Origin: Halomonas daqiaonensis
Lineage (GTDB): Bacteria > Pseudomonadota > Gammaproteobacteria > Pseudomonadales > Halomonadaceae
NCBI RefSeq assembly: GCF_900109725.1
Contig: NZ_FOBC01000002.1
Coordinates: forward strand, 56,279-120,278
Reading direction: 5' to 3'
DNA length: 64,000 bases
This document shows positions 15,459 through 24,626 of this stretch, piece by piece. The position numbers were made by a program, and so were the translations under genes. Under the pieces are notes generated by a model. The model had not been told where the DNA came from. It saw nothing but the letters and a program-made list of their open reading frames with translations, and searched no databases. The first letter of the stretch is position 1. Each line of letters opens with the position of its first letter.

Positions 15459-17219
15459 TCACACCAGGTAATGCGCGGCGAAGGCCTCGCCCGCCACCGG
15501 ACGGCCGGTGAGATATCCCTGGATCAGGTCGACATGGTAACGGGAGAGTGCCGCCAGCTGGGCCTCGGTCTCCACCCCTTCGGCCACCACCCGCAGGCCA
15601 AGCTCCTTCGCCAGGCCGGTTACCGCGGCGACGATGGCCGCACTGCCACGACTCTCCCCCAGCCCCCGGATGAAGCTGCGGTCGATCTTGACGGTGGTCA
15701 CCGGCAGCTCTTGCAGGTAGCTCAACGAGGAATAGCCCGTGCCGAAATCATCGATGGCCAGGCGACACTCCATCTCGCGCAGCGCTTCCAGGGTATGCAC
15801 TGCCTGCTGCTGCTTGTCGAGCAGGATACTCTCGGTAAGCTCGAATCCGATCAGCCCCGGTGGCAGGCCATAGTCGGCGTAGAGTGCCCGCACCCGCGGC
15901 ACCAGGTCGGTCTGCCAGAACTGGCGTGCCGACAGGTTGACAGCAATGCGTGGCGGCGAGAGGCCCTCGGCCAGCCAGTCATGCAGTTGCCCGGCGACCA
16001 GCTGCATCAGGCGCTCCCCCAGCGGCAGGATCAACCCCGACCACTCGGCCAGCGGGATGAAATCGCCGGGAGAGACATCGCCGAATTGTGGATGGTGCCA
16101 GCGCAGCAGGGCCTCGGCACCCTGCACCTCACCGCTGTCGCGATCGACAAGCGGCTGATAATGGACGGCCAGTCCCTCACCGGTTTCGGCGGTATTGCGC
16201 AGCGCCGTCTCCAGCTCCAGTCGACGATGGTCCTGCTGCTGCATCTCGGCGCGAAACAGACGATAGGTGTTACGGCCCTCCTGCTTGGCGCGGTACATGG
16301 CGGCATCGGCCTGCTGCACCAGTGTCTCCACTTCCTCGCCGTCGTCCGGATAGAGGCTGATACCCAGACTGCAGCCAACCCGAAAGACCTGCCCTGTCAC
16401 TTCGAAGGGCGAGCTCACCGATTCGACCAGCCGACGCGCCACGCGAGTGACTTCCTCGACCGCCTGCACCTCGTTGAGCAATATGATGAATTCATCACCC
16501 CCTTGGCGTGCCAAGGTGTCATCCTCGCGAAGGTGACCGCGCAGCCGCTGCGAGACCTGCAGCAGCAGTTCGTCACCTGTCGCATGGCCGAGCGCATCGT
16601 TGACCTGCTTGAAGTGATCCAGATCGAGGAAGATCACCGCCAGCCGCTGCCGATGACGGTGGGCATGGCGAATCGCCAGCGCCAGGCGATCCTCCAGCAG
16701 GCGCCGGTTTGGCAAACGGGTCAGGGGGTCATAGTAGGCCAGGCGGCGAATCTGCTCCTCGTTCTCGCGGATTTGGGTGATATCGGTAAACAGCGCCGCG
16801 TAATTCGTCACCTCGCCCTGGTCGTCGCGGATGGCGGTGATGGTCAGCAGCTCCAGGTAGAGCTGCCCGCTCTTGCGGCGGTTCCAGATCTCTCCGCGCC
16901 AGTAGCCGTCTTGCCCCAGGGCTTGCCACATGTCGTGATAGAAGCCGGCCGCATGCCGCCCCGAGGAGAGCATCGCCGGTGTGCGTCCCACCACCTCACC
17001 CGGTCGGTAGCCGGTCATGTGCGTGAAGGCCGGATTGACGAACTCGATACGGGCCCGGGCATCGGTAACGATGATGCCTTCCAGGGAAGCGTCGATCACT
17101 CGTTCTGCGAGCTGCAGATTTCTGCGCGACTGTCCCAATGTCTCGCACCGCGGCATGTCCGGCGAGCAGGTCAGCAGGCCAGCCTGCATGATGCACTCCG
17201 AGGTCCGGTCTTGCGTCAT
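15459..17219 (-). CDS. PAS-GGDEF-EAL cyclic-di-GMP protein
   Basis: This 586-residue protein has no membrane segment. It has a PAS domain (about residues 35-155), GGDEF at 240-244 (RQGGDEF) and EAL at 369-371 (GAEALLRW), followed by DDFGTGYSSLSYL and VVAEGVET, so both catalytic sites look intact. The gene is convergent with the diguanylate cyclase 50 bp away. Its upstream region carries two perfect FNR/ANR boxes 25 and 100 bp from the start, suggesting oxygen control. The ATG at 17219 is preceded by AGGATGAGATGTC. Confidence 0.9.
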   Translation of the reverse strand: MTQDRTSECIMQAGLLTCSPDMPRCETLGQSRRNLQLAERVIDASLEGIIVTDARARIEFVNPAFTHMTGYRPGEVVGRTPAMLSSGRHAAGFYHDMWQALGQDGYWRGEIWNRRKSGQLYLELLTITAIRDDQGEVTNYAALFTDITQIRENEEQIRRLAYYDPLTRLPNRRLLEDRLALAIRHAHRHRQRLAVIFLDLDHFKQVNDALGHATGDELLLQVSQRLRGHLREDDTLARQGGDEFIILLNEVQAVEEVTRVARRLVESVSSPFEVTGQVFRVGCSLGISLYPDDGEEVETLVQQADAAMYRAKQEGRNTYRLFRAEMQQQDHRRLELETALRNTAETGEGLAVHYQPLVDRDSGEVQGAEALLRWHHPQFGDVSPGDFIPLAEWSGLILPLGERLMQLVAGQLHDWLAEGLSPPRIAVNLSARQFWQTDLVPRVRALYADYGLPPGLIGFELTESILLDKQQQAVHTLEALREMECRLAIDDFGTGYSSLSYLQELPVTTVKIDRSFIRGLGESRGSAAIVAAVTGLAKELGLRVVAEGVETEAQLAALSRYHVDLIQGYLTGRPVAGEAFAAHYLV

Positions 17220-17243
17220 GACATCTCATCCTGAGCAGGCAGC

Positions 17244-17257
17244 TTGATCAATATCAA
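17244..17257. promoter_or_regulatory. FNR/ANR box 1
   Basis: TTGAT-CAAT-ATCAA is an exact match to the FNR/ANR consensus TTGAT-N4-ATCAA. It lies 25 bp upstream of the PAS-GGDEF-EAL start and about 300 bp from the ABC transporter gene on the other side. Confidence 0.75.
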
Positions 17258-17318
17258 GGAAAACGATGCACCTTACGCGGATCGACCGGAACAGTGAACG
17301 GCAGAAGACGGCTGCTTG

Positions 17319-17332
17319 TTGATATCGATCAA
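17319..17332. promoter_or_regulatory. FNR/ANR box 2
   Basis: TTGAT-ATCG-ATCAA is a second exact consensus match, 75 bp (centre to centre) from box 1. Both boxes are followed by the same GGAAA, so they may be products of a duplication. The rest of the 336-bp gap holds an AT-rich stretch (17440-17510) with the word ATAACCAAAGGC, probably the promoter region of the downstream ABC transporter. Confidence 0.75.
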
Positions 17333-17555
17333 GGAAAGCACGGTTGCCACCCCGATCAGGATTGAGGGTCAGCGGCATCGCCTAGGGCATCAGGAAGGAT
17401 TGCCAAAGCGAAGCGGCTATCCTGCTTGAGGCCATATGACTAATAACCAAAGGCTATTGGAAAAACGACTGCTTATTCTTCAGTATATTTTCCCATGAAC
17501 GGCATGCATGCCGTGTCGAATATCCTAGTTTCAGCCAGTACACAGGAGTAATCCC

Positions 17556-18314
17556 ATGATCAAGCGCATTGCCCTCACCGTCCTGGCCGCCGGCTTCATG
17601 ACTGCCGGCAGCCTGGCTCAGGCCGATGAACACGCCATCAAGGTCGGCATGTCCGGCGGCTACTTCCCCTTCACCTTCGTCGAGCAGGACAAGCTCCAGG
17701 GCTTCGACGTGGATGTCATGGAGGCCGTGGCCGAGGAAATGGGGGTCGAGGTCGAGTTCGTCACGGCGAATTTCTCGGGACTGTTCGGCATGCTCGAATC
17801 CGGTCGGATCGACACCATCGCCAACCAGATCACCATCACCGAGGAGCGGGCCGACAAGTACGTCTTCACCGAGCCCTACGTCTACGACGGCGCCCAGGTG
17901 GTGGTCAAGGAAGGCAACGAGGAGATCGAGGGCGTTGAGGACCTGAAGGGCAAGACGGTTGCCGTCAATCTCGGCTCCAATTACGAGGAACTGCTGCGCG
18001 AACTGCCCTATGCCGACGAGATCGACATCCGCACCTACGAGAGCAATATCGAGCAGGATACCGCTTTGGGACGTGTCGACGCCTTCGTCATGGACCGGGT
18101 GAGTGCCAGCCAGGTCATCAAGGAGAAGCCGCTGCCCCTGGCGCTGGCCGGCCAGCCGTTCTCCAAGATCCGCAATGCCTTGCCCTTCCGCGACACCGAG
18201 CAGAGCCGCGCGCTGCGTGACCGCGTCGATGCCGCCCTGGCCAGCCTGCGCGAGTCCGGCGAGCTGGAGGCAATCTCCGAGAAGTGGTTCGGCACCGACA
18301 TCACACGCCCGTGA
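17556..18314 (+). CDS. Polar amino acid ABC transporter, substrate-binding protein
   Basis: This 252-residue family 3 solute-binding protein has an N-terminal signal peptide ending near AQADEH. The two lobes carry typical motifs: GYFPFTFVEQDKLQGFDVDVM and the C-terminal ISEKWFGTDI. It is the first gene of a three-gene operon with the permease (17 bp later) and ATPase. The overall pattern is close to cystine or other polar amino acid binding proteins, but the substrate cannot be fixed from sequence alone. The start follows CACAGGAG. Confidence 0.85.
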   Translation: MIKRIALTVLAAGFMTAGSLAQADEHAIKVGMSGGYFPFTFVEQDKLQGFDVDVMEAVAEEMGVEVEFVTANFSGLFGMLESGRIDTIANQITITEERADKYVFTEPYVYDGAQVVVKEGNEEIEGVEDLKGKTVAVNLGSNYEELLRELPYADEIDIRTYESNIEQDTALGRVDAFVMDRVSASQVIKEKPLPLALAGQPFSKIRNALPFRDTEQSRALRDRVDAALASLRESGELEAISEKWFGTDITRP

Positions 18315-18331
18315 GGCGTTGAGTCGCTTCC

Positions 18332-19006
18332 ATGCAAGTGCTCGATTTCGACTACATGCTGGGGCTGGTGCCCGTCCTGCTGCGCTACCTGCCGCTGACC
18401 CTGCAGATGGCCGCCGTGGGTATGGTGCTGGCCCTGGTACTGGCCTGTGGTCTCGCCGTGATCCGCGTGCTGCGCATCCCGGGCTTGAATGCCGCTACCC
18501 TGCTGTTCATCTCCTTCTTTCGCGGCACACCGCTGCTGGTGCAACTCTTCCTGTTCTACTACGGCTTGCCCCAGCTGATGGCCTTCCTGACCCAGATCAA
18601 TGGCGTTACCGCTACCATCATGGGCCTGACCCTGCACTTCTCGGCCTACATGGCGGAATCGATCCGCGCCGCCATCGTCGGGGTCGACCGCAGCCAGACT
18701 GAAGCGGCGCTATCCATCGGCATGACCAATGGCCAACTGATGCGGCGCATCGTGTTGCCTCAGGCCACGCGGATCGCCGTCCCGACGCTGATGAACTATT
18801 TCATCGACATGATCAAGGCGACCTCCCTGGCGTTCACCCTTGGGGTCACCGAGCTGATGGGCGCCACCCAGAAGGAGGCCGCCGGCAGCTTCCTCTACTT
18901 CGAGGCCTTCATCACCGTGGCGATCTTCTACTGGATCATCGTCGAGCTACTGGCCTGGTTTCAGCGGCGTCTGGAAATCCGACTCAACGAGGCGTATCGC
19001 CGATGA
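18332..19006 (+). CDS. Polar amino acid ABC transporter, permease
   Basis: The 224-residue inner-membrane protein of the HisMQ type has about five membrane helices. The conserved entry segment [16 protein letters not shown] is near the N-terminus, and an EAA-like loop ([24 protein letters not shown]) contacts the ATPase. It overlaps the next gene by 4 bp. A single permease gene implies a homodimeric channel. Confidence 0.9.
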   Translation: MQVLDFDYMLGLVPVLLRYLPLTLQMAAVGMVLALVLACGLAVIRVLRIPGLNAATLLFISFFRGTPLLVQLFLFYYGLPQLMAFLTQINGVTATIMGLTLHFSAYMAESIRAAIVGVDRSQTEAALSIGMTNGQLMRRIVLPQATRIAVPTLMNYFIDMIKATSLAFTLGVTELMGATQKEAAGSFLYFEAFITVAIFYWIIVELLAWFQRRLEIRLNEAYRR

Positions 19007-19752
19007 TCAAGGTAGAAGGACTCGTCAAGCGTTTCGATGGCACCGCGGTGCTCGACGGTATCGATCTGGCCATCGAGCAGGGCGAGATCATCGTCGTCAT
19101 CGGGCCTTCGGGAACCGGCAAGTCGACGCTGTTGCGCTGCCTCAATTTCCTCGAGCAACCGGATGCCGGCCGGCTGACCATCGGCGACCTGGAGGTGGAC
19201 GTCACCCGGGCCAGTCGGGCCGACATCCTGACGGCACGGCGGCGTACCGCCTTCGTGTTCCAGAACTACGCCCTCTTCGCCAACAAGACGGCGCTGGAAA
19301 ACATTGCCGAGGGGCTGATCGTCGTCAACCGCTGGCCCAAGCAGAAAGCCCATGCGCGGGCCAGGGAGATCCTGGAACGCATCGGCCTGGCCGACAAGGC
19401 CGATGCCTTTCCCGCCTCGTTGTCCGGCGGCCAGCAGCAACGGGTCGGTATCGGGCGCGCCATGGCGGCCCAGGCCGAGGTGATCCTCTTCGATGAGCCA
19501 ACCTCCTCGCTGGACCCGGAATGGGTCGAGGAAGTCCTGGGGCTGATGAAGCAACTCGCCCGGGAGCGCCAGACCATGCTGGTGGTCACCCACGAGATGA
19601 GCTTCGCCCAGGACGTGGCAGACCGGGTGATCTTCATGGACGGAGGGCATATCGTCGAGCAGGGGCCACCGGGCCAGCTTTTCGGTTCGCCGAAGGACCC
19701 TCGCACCCAGGATTTTCTGCGCAAGGTGCTGGCGACACAGGTAGCACTCTGA
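19003..19752 (+). CDS. Polar amino acid ABC transporter, ATP-binding protein
   Basis: The 249-residue ATPase has Walker A (GPSGTGKST), the Q-loop in VFQNYALF, the signature LSGGQQQR, Walker B ([14 protein letters not shown]) and the switch His in VVTHEMSF. It energises import with the preceding permease and binding protein. The start overlaps the permease stop (ATGA), indicating translational coupling. Confidence 0.93.
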   Translation: MIKVEGLVKRFDGTAVLDGIDLAIEQGEIIVVIGPSGTGKSTLLRCLNFLEQPDAGRLTIGDLEVDVTRASRADILTARRRTAFVFQNYALFANKTALENIAEGLIVVNRWPKQKAHARAREILERIGLADKADAFPASLSGGQQQRVGIGRAMAAQAEVILFDEPTSSLDPEWVEEVLGLMKQLARERQTMLVVTHEMSFAQDVADRVIFMDGGHIVEQGPPGQLFGSPKDPRTQDFLRKVLATQVAL

Positions 19753-19773
19753 GCAGGATGCCTGATGGCCGCG

Positions 19774-19803
19774 TTGTGAGCCCCGGCGGGCTTCCCGTAT
19801 AGT
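19774..19803 (+). promoter_or_regulatory. Candidate promoter of the RNase J-like gene
   Basis: TTGTGA (19774-19779) and TATAGT (19798-19803) are separated by 18 bp, ending 35 bp before the start codon. This is a reasonable sigma-70 promoter in an 86-bp gap that has no terminator for the transporter operon. Confidence 0.4.
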
Positions 19804-19838
19804 ATTCGGACACTTCCACAGGCCTGCCGCTACCGTCG

Positions 19839-21545
19839 ATGCCACAGCCACGCGTCCAGATCCGTCCTCGCCGCCGCCCTCCCCTGCATTTTCTGCCGTT
19901 GGGCGGCTGTGGCGAGATCGGCATGAACCTCAACCTCTATGGTGTTGGAGAGAGAGGCCACGGAGAGAGGGACCAAGAGACCGCCTGGATAGCCGTGGAC
20001 TGCGGCATGATGATCCGCCAGGACCTGCCGGACAATCCGCTTCAGGTGCCGGATCTCTCTACCCTGGAGACGCTGTCGATCCGCCCTCGGGCGCTGGTCA
20101 TCACCCATGGTCATGAGGATCATATCGGTGCTGCCGCCTGGCTGTGGCCCCGATGGGGCTGCCCGATCCACGCCACCCCGCTGGCCGCCGGCCTGCTACG
20201 GGCCAAGTTCACCGAGCGCGGGCTGGCCACCGACGCCATCCAGGTCATCGAACCCGGCGAGGCGCTGGAGACCGGCCCCTTCACCCTGCGCTACCTTCCG
20301 GTTACTCACTCGATTCCCGAGAGCTGCGCGCTGCTGATCGCCGCCGGCGACTACCGGGTACTGCACACCGGCGACTGGAAGCTCGACCCCGAGCCGCTGA
20401 TCGGGCCGGCGATCTCGGCCGCGACCTTTCGCGCCATCGCCCCCGTGGATCTGGTGGTGGCAGACTCGACCAACGCGCCAATGCCCGGCCATTCCCGCAG
20501 CGAGGGCGAGGTCGCCGAGGCACTGAGCCACACCATTGCCCGGTGTGAGGGCCGCGTGGTGGTGAGCTGCTTCGCCAGTAACCTGGCACGGGTGCTGGCC
20601 ATCGGTCGTGCCGCCGCACATTGCGGGCGCCGGCTCAGCCTGATGGGGCGCTCCATGGAGCGCATGGTGGGCGTGGCCAGGGGCCTTGGCTACCTGGACG
20701 ACCTGCCACCCCTGGTGCCGGTGACCGACCTCGGCTATCTACCACCGGAAGAAGTGCTGGTAATCGCCACCGGCAGCCAGGGGGAGCCGCGCGCCGCGCT
20801 GTCGCGCCTCTCACGAGGCCGTCATCCCCACTTCGAGCTGATGGCCGGCGACACGGTGATCTTCTCCGCCAAGGCCATCCCCGGCAACGAACGGCTGATC
20901 GATCGCCTCAAGCGCGGACTCAAGCACTTCAGCGTGACCATCCTCGACGAAGAGAACCACCCCGAGCTGCACGCCTCGGGGCACCCGGCCCAGGACGAAT
21001 TGCGTACCTTCTACGGCTGGCTGAAGCCACGCCATCTGCTACCGGTGCATGGCGAGCCTCGCCACCAGCAGGCTCACCAGGCCCTGGCCGAGGAACTCGG
21101 CATCCAGGCCCCGCTGGCACCGGTGAACGGGGACTTGATCCGCCTGGATGCCGAAGGGCTTTCCCTGGAGGCGCGCCACCCCCAGCAGCCACACATCGTC
21201 AGTCAGGATGCCGTCTCCGCCCTGCCTGGCCTGGGGAGCGGCGATGGAAGCAATCGCTCGCGCCACGGGAGTCTGTATCTCGCCATCTCGGTGGCCGCCA
21301 CCGACACCGGCTGGACGCGCATCGGCCGGCTGATGCTCGACGCTAGCCAGACGAGCCCGATGGACGAGACCGCCTTTGCCGACTGGCTGGATGACTGCCT
21401 CGAGCAGATCCAGGTGGATTCCCTGGCAGAATTACGCCTGGCACTGCAGCCAAGGTTGCTCGGCTGGCTCGCCGATCACCTGCACCGGGTACCCGAGGTA
21501 CACCTGCAGATCCTCGCAGTGGAAGCGGAGATGCTGGGGAATTAG
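19839..21545 (+). CDS. RNase J-like metallo-beta-lactamase / beta-CASP ribonuclease
   Basis: The 568-residue protein has the RNase J layout: metallo-beta-lactamase fold (LPLGGCGEIGMNL; the zinc motif THGHEDHIGAA at about 88-98; HTGDWKLDP), a beta-CASP insert (SCFASNLARVLAIGRAA; VIATGSQGEPRAALSRL), then the LPVHGEPRH motif and a C-terminal domain. RNase J enzymes have endonuclease and 5'-exonuclease activities in mRNA and rRNA processing. They are typical of Firmicutes, Actinobacteria and alphaproteobacteria and uncommon in gammaproteobacteria, which rely on RNase E. The ATG at 19839 has a poor Shine-Dalgarno. The gene stands alone. Confidence 0.85.
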   Translation: MPQPRVQIRPRRRPPLHFLPLGGCGEIGMNLNLYGVGERGHGERDQETAWIAVDCGMMIRQDLPDNPLQVPDLSTLETLSIRPRALVITHGHEDHIGAAAWLWPRWGCPIHATPLAAGLLRAKFTERGLATDAIQVIEPGEALETGPFTLRYLPVTHSIPESCALLIAAGDYRVLHTGDWKLDPEPLIGPAISAATFRAIAPVDLVVADSTNAPMPGHSRSEGEVAEALSHTIARCEGRVVVSCFASNLARVLAIGRAAAHCGRRLSLMGRSMERMVGVARGLGYLDDLPPLVPVTDLGYLPPEEVLVIATGSQGEPRAALSRLSRGRHPHFELMAGDTVIFSAKAIPGNERLIDRLKRGLKHFSVTILDEENHPELHASGHPAQDELRTFYGWLKPRHLLPVHGEPRHQQAHQALAEELGIQAPLAPVNGDLIRLDAEGLSLEARHPQQPHIVSQDAVSALPGLGSGDGSNRSRHGSLYLAISVAATDTGWTRIGRLMLDASQTSPMDETAFADWLDDCLEQIQVDSLAELRLALQPRLLGWLADHLHRVPEVHLQILAVEAEMLGN

Positions 21546-21597
21546 AGCAAAGCTTTCGCTTTCGGGAGTGATATTCATATTTCGATGATGACGGCAA

Positions 21598-21690
21598 GAA
21601 TCGCCGTGCAAGTCGAGGCGTCGAACCACAGCTCCCATAACCCTGAATAGGCTCAGTGCCCTTGTGGGAGCCGGGCTCGCACGGCGATTT
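21598..21690. repeat. REPIN-like element (paired inverted REP sequences)
   Basis: Two inverted half-elements face each other: ATCGCCGTGCAAG with GCTCCCATAA on the left, and TTGTGGGAGC with GCTCGCACGGCGAT on the right, about 20 bp apart. The words resemble pseudomonad REP elements (GTGGGAGC...GCTCGC). A related double copy lies at 38216-38393. The element sits between two convergent genes (RNase J-like and H-NS-like), a typical location. Confidence 0.7.
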
Positions 21691-21753
21691 GACGCAAGAA
21701 CTCTGCCGACACTTCACCATAATTGCAGGCAGTAAAGCCCGTAATCATACGCC

Positions 21754-22044
21754 TCAGCTCTTGCTGGCGTTCTTCGGCGGACGGCCGCGCTTGCGCTTGG
21801 GTTGTTCGGTTACCAGATCATCCAGGGAAAGGCCGGCTTCGTTGATCTGCTCGCGGATCTCGGCGAGCTTTCTGGCCTTCTCGGCTTCCTCTTCCTGGCG
21901 ATTAACTTCCTCGTCCTTCTTCTGTTCGATGACTTCACCGATGACCTCGGCCAGCTTATGGAGCTGCTCCATGCTCAGCTGGCGTGCCGCGGCACGAGCC
22001 ACGTTCTTGTTGCGGGCGATGCGCTCCAGGGATTCGCTGGACAT
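21754..22044 (-). CDS. H-NS-like nucleoid-associated protein
   Basis: The 96-residue protein has an N-terminal coiled-coil oligomerisation region (about residues 1-70, LERIARNKNVARAAARQLS and a long Glu/Lys-rich helix). A short basic tail, KRKRGRPPKN, contains an AT-hook-like RGRP. It resembles small H-NS family proteins but lacks the usual longer C-terminal DNA-binding domain. The ATG at 22044 is preceded by GGAGACC; upstream in-frame sequence is not conserved-looking. A good promoter lies at 22099-22126. Its likely role is silencing AT-rich transferred DNA. Confidence 0.65.
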   Translation of the reverse strand: MSSESLERIARNKNVARAAARQLSMEQLHKLAEVIGEVIEQKKDEEVNRQEEEAEKARKLAEIREQINEAGLSLDDLVTEQPKRKRGRPPKNASKS

Positions 22045-22098
22045 TGGCGGTCTCCATGCCGAATGTTGGACGGTTGCGATGAGTAATGACACGTCAAA

Positions 22099-22126
22099 AG
22101 TATATGCACTTACGTCACATTGGCAA
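22099..22126 (-). promoter_or_regulatory. Sigma-70 promoter of the H-NS-like gene
   Basis: On the minus strand, TTGCCA (22126-22121) and TATACT (22104-22099) are 16 bp apart, about 55 bp upstream of the start codon. The remaining gap up to moaA (22127-22304) holds an A-rich stretch and an 11-bp perfect hairpin at 22239-22266. Confidence 0.6.
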
Positions 22127-22238
22127 GAAAAGCCGCAGGAAAAAACGGGAAAAAGCCAGGAAAAATTTACCCGCCCGAACGCAGACAGCCGAACGGCATT
22201 GACGAAATCCCGACAGGCTTTCCCCTGGCCACACGCCA

Positions 22239-22266
22239 ACGGGCGACATCGCGGTGTCGCCCGTTA
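22239..22266 (-). terminator. Hairpin downstream of moaA
   Basis: AACGGGCGACA and TGTCGCCCGTT form an 11-bp perfect stem with a 6-nt loop, 38 bp after the moaA stop. There is no U-tract, so it may stabilise the 3' end or act as a Rho-dependent boundary rather than an intrinsic terminator. Confidence 0.45.
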
Positions 22267-22304
22267 GGCCATGATACGGGTTTGCTTCCGGCTAGGGTGA
22301 TGGA

Positions 22305-23297
22305 TCAGCCACCCGTCATGTTCATGAAGCGCACCACCTGGACATCCCCGTCCGTGGTGAAGTGGTGACGCTCGGGCTTGAGCGGCAAGGCGCGCACGAT
22401 GGCGTCCTTGAGCGCCTCGATATCGCCGGGATGACGACGCAGCACGGCACGCAAGTCTACGGAGTGCTCATTGCCGAGGCACAGCAGCAGGCGCCCTTCC
22501 ACGGTGACGCGAACCCGGTTGCAGGTATCACAGAAGTTGTGGCTATGGGGCGAGATGAAGCCGACCCGAGACTCGCTGTCGGGCATCATGAAGTAGCGCG
22601 AGGGACCGAGGGTCGATTCGGTGGTGGGAATCAGGGTGTGACGCGTCTCGATGCGCGCCTGGACCTCGTCACTGGAACAGAAGGTCTCGGCACGCGAGTG
22701 ATCCGACACATCGCCAAGCGGCATCTCTTCGATGAAGCTGATGTCGAGCCCTTCGTCACGCGCGAAATCGACGAGGTCGATCACCTCATCGTCGTTGCGC
22801 CCCTTGAGGATTACCGCGTTGAGCTTGATGCGCTCGAAGCCGGCATCGCGAGCGGCACGAATGCCGTCGATGACCTTGTGCAGGTCACCGGTACGAGTGA
22901 GCCGGCGGAATCGTTCGGGGTCCAGGGAGTCGAGGCTGATATTGAGTCGCTGCAGGCCACCCTCGCGCAGGCGCCCGGCGAATTTGGGCAGGCTCGCGCC
23001 ATTGGTGGTCATGGCGAAATCCTTGAGCCCCGGTAGCGCGCCGATGTCATCGACCAGATGATCGATGTCACGCCGCACCAGGGGTTCCCCCCCGGTAAGG
23101 CGGATCTTCTCCACGCCCATCTCGGTAAAGGCCCGGGCAACCATCGCCAGTTCCTCGAGGGTCAGTACCTGGGCACGCGGCAGGAAGGTCATCTCCTCGC
23201 TCATGCAGTAGACACAGCGAAAATCGCAGCGATCGGTGACCGAGATGCGCACGTAGCGTACTCGCCTGCCGAAGTCGTCGATCAGCTCATCGGTCAT
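22305..23297 (-). CDS. moaA: GTP 3',8-cyclase (molybdenum cofactor)
   Basis: The 330-residue radical-SAM enzyme starts the molybdopterin pathway from GTP. It carries the CxxxCxxC cluster (CDFRCVYC, about residues 23-30), the SAM-binding TGGEPL, the C-terminal second [4Fe-4S] site ([10 protein letters not shown]) and the essential C-terminal Gly-Gly (NMTGG). It is the last gene of the five-gene operon mobAB-moeA-moaCD-moaE-moaA and overlaps moaE by 4 bp. Confidence 0.97.
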   Translation of the reverse strand: MTDELIDDFGRRVRYVRISVTDRCDFRCVYCMSEEMTFLPRAQVLTLEELAMVARAFTEMGVEKIRLTGGEPLVRRDIDHLVDDIGALPGLKDFAMTTNGASLPKFAGRLREGGLQRLNISLDSLDPERFRRLTRTGDLHKVIDGIRAARDAGFERIKLNAVILKGRNDDEVIDLVDFARDEGLDISFIEEMPLGDVSDHSRAETFCSSDEVQARIETRHTLIPTTESTLGPSRYFMMPDSESRVGFISPHSHNFCDTCNRVRVTVEGRLLLCLGNEHSVDLRAVLRRHPGDIEALKDAIVRALPLKPERHHFTTDGDVQVVRFMNMTGG

Positions 23298-23749
23298 GAA
23301 GACATCTCCCAGCGACGGGCATCCTGATGGTCCCCGTCGCGCTCCGAAACCCAGTAGTCCCCGCTGGCAGTGTGCTCCTTCTTCCAGAAAGGCGCGCGGG
23401 TCTTGAGGTAATCCATGATGAAGTCGCAGGCCTCGAACGCGGCGCGTCGATGGGCGCTGGCGACCACAACCAACACGATAGGGTCTGCGGGGGCGAGGCG
23501 TCCAATCCGGTGGATCACGGTCACACCCTGAAGCGCCCAGCGGGTCCGTGCCTGCTCGACGATGTCGGCGAGCGCATCCTCGGTCATCCCCGGATAATGT
23601 TCCAGGGTCAGCGCCTGGACCTCGGGGCGCTCGTTGAAATCGCGCACCAGGCCGGTGAAGCTCACCACCGCACCGATGTCGCTGCGCCCTTCGAGCAGGG
23701 CGCGCTGTTCAACGCCGGCATCAAAGGCATTTTCCTGCACACGGATCAT
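23294..23749 (-). CDS. moaE: Molybdopterin synthase catalytic subunit
   Basis: This 151-residue large subunit of molybdopterin synthase transfers sulfur from MoaD thiocarboxylate to cyclic pyranopterin. Conserved segments are visible: [29 protein letters not shown] and the active-site [10 protein letters not shown] containing catalytic lysines. Its partner MoaD is encoded as the C-terminal part of the preceding gene, 3 bp away. Confidence 0.96.
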   Translation of the reverse strand: MIRVQENAFDAGVEQRALLEGRSDIGAVVSFTGLVRDFNERPEVQALTLEHYPGMTEDALADIVEQARTRWALQGVTVIHRIGRLAPADPIVLVVVASAHRRAAFEACDFIMDYLKTRAPFWKKEHTASGDYWVSERDGDHQDARRWEMSS

Positions 23750-23752
23750 CGT

Positions 23753-24613
23753 TCAGCCTCCGGTCACCGGGGGGAAGAAAGCGACCTCGTCGTTGTCGGT
23801 CAGCGGTGTGGCATCGCTGGCGATTACCTGATTGACGGCACACATCACCCGACCCTCGTCGAGTCCCTCGAAACGCGGATCCATCGCCTTGAGCGCGGTC
23901 TTGAGCCCCGCCACATCGGAACTCGACAGACGATCGATGGGTACCGAAACATCGCCGACTCCCAATCGCTCGCGCAGTTCGGCCAGGCACTTCACGCGTA
24001 GACAAGGGGCAGCGATATCGCAACGCTGCCCCACCGAGACCTCCCCGGAGGCCCCCTCACCGGTGACGATGGGCGACGGGGCGGACTCGATGACGGCGGG
24101 CGCCATCGCGCGCGTTCCCCGAGCCTCCTCGCGTAGATAGTCGCCGGACTTGCCACCGGTCTTGGTGTCGAGATGGATGGCACCGATCTCCATGCCCTTG
24201 TCCACCGCCTTGCACATGTCATAGAGGGTCAGGCAGGCCACCGAGACAGCCGTCAGCGCCTCCATTTCCACCCCGGTTCGTCCGTTGAGGCGACAAGTGG
24301 CGGTAACGTACACACAGGACTCGGGCTCGTCGAGTTCGAAGTCGATGGCAACCTTCGACAGCGCCAGGGCATGGCAGAGCGGGATCAGTTCATGGGTGCG
24401 CTTGGCGGCCTGGATGCCGGCGATGCGCGCCGTGGCCAGTACGTCGCCCTTGGGCAGGCCGCCCTCGGAGAGCAGCGCCAGGGTCTCGGGCTGCATGCGG
24501 ATGAGGCCCGAGGCAGTAGCCTCGCGGCGGCTCTCCGGCTTGTCGGCGACGTCGACCATATGGGCCTCGCCACGGGCATTGAGATGGGTCAGGGGCTGGT
24601 TGGACAGAGGCAT
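23753..24613 (-). CDS. MoaC-MoaD fusion: cyclic pyranopterin synthase plus molybdopterin synthase sulfur carrier
   Basis: The 286-residue protein joins two normally separate enzymes. Residues 1-163 are MoaC, with ELIPLCHAL and the catalytic segment [12 protein letters not shown] ending in DTKTGGKSG. Residues 164-203 look like a linker. Residues 204-286 are a MoaD-like ubiquitin fold ending in FFPPVTGG, the Gly-Gly tail that is adenylated and thiocarboxylated. Because MoaD is at the C-terminus its tail stays free. No separate moaC or moaD is present in the operon, so the fusion probably supplies both activities. Confidence 0.9.
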   Translation of the reverse strand: MPLSNQPLTHLNARGEAHMVDVADKPESRREATASGLIRMQPETLALLSEGGLPKGDVLATARIAGIQAAKRTHELIPLCHALALSKVAIDFELDEPESCVYVTATCRLNGRTGVEMEALTAVSVACLTLYDMCKAVDKGMEIGAIHLDTKTGGKSGDYLREEARGTRAMAPAVIESAPSPIVTGEGASGEVSVGQRCDIAAPCLRVKCLAELRERLGVGDVSVPIDRLSSSDVAGLKTALKAMDPRFEGLDEGRVMCAVNQVIASDATPLTDNDEVAFFPPVTGG

Positions 24614-24626
24614 GGGGATCAGCGTC

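Noticed and set aside
15333..17234. 633-residue frame opposite the PAS-GGDEF-EAL gene
   Set aside because: It is an antisense shadow of a GC-rich gene with clear GGDEF and EAL motifs; the antisense product shows no domain.
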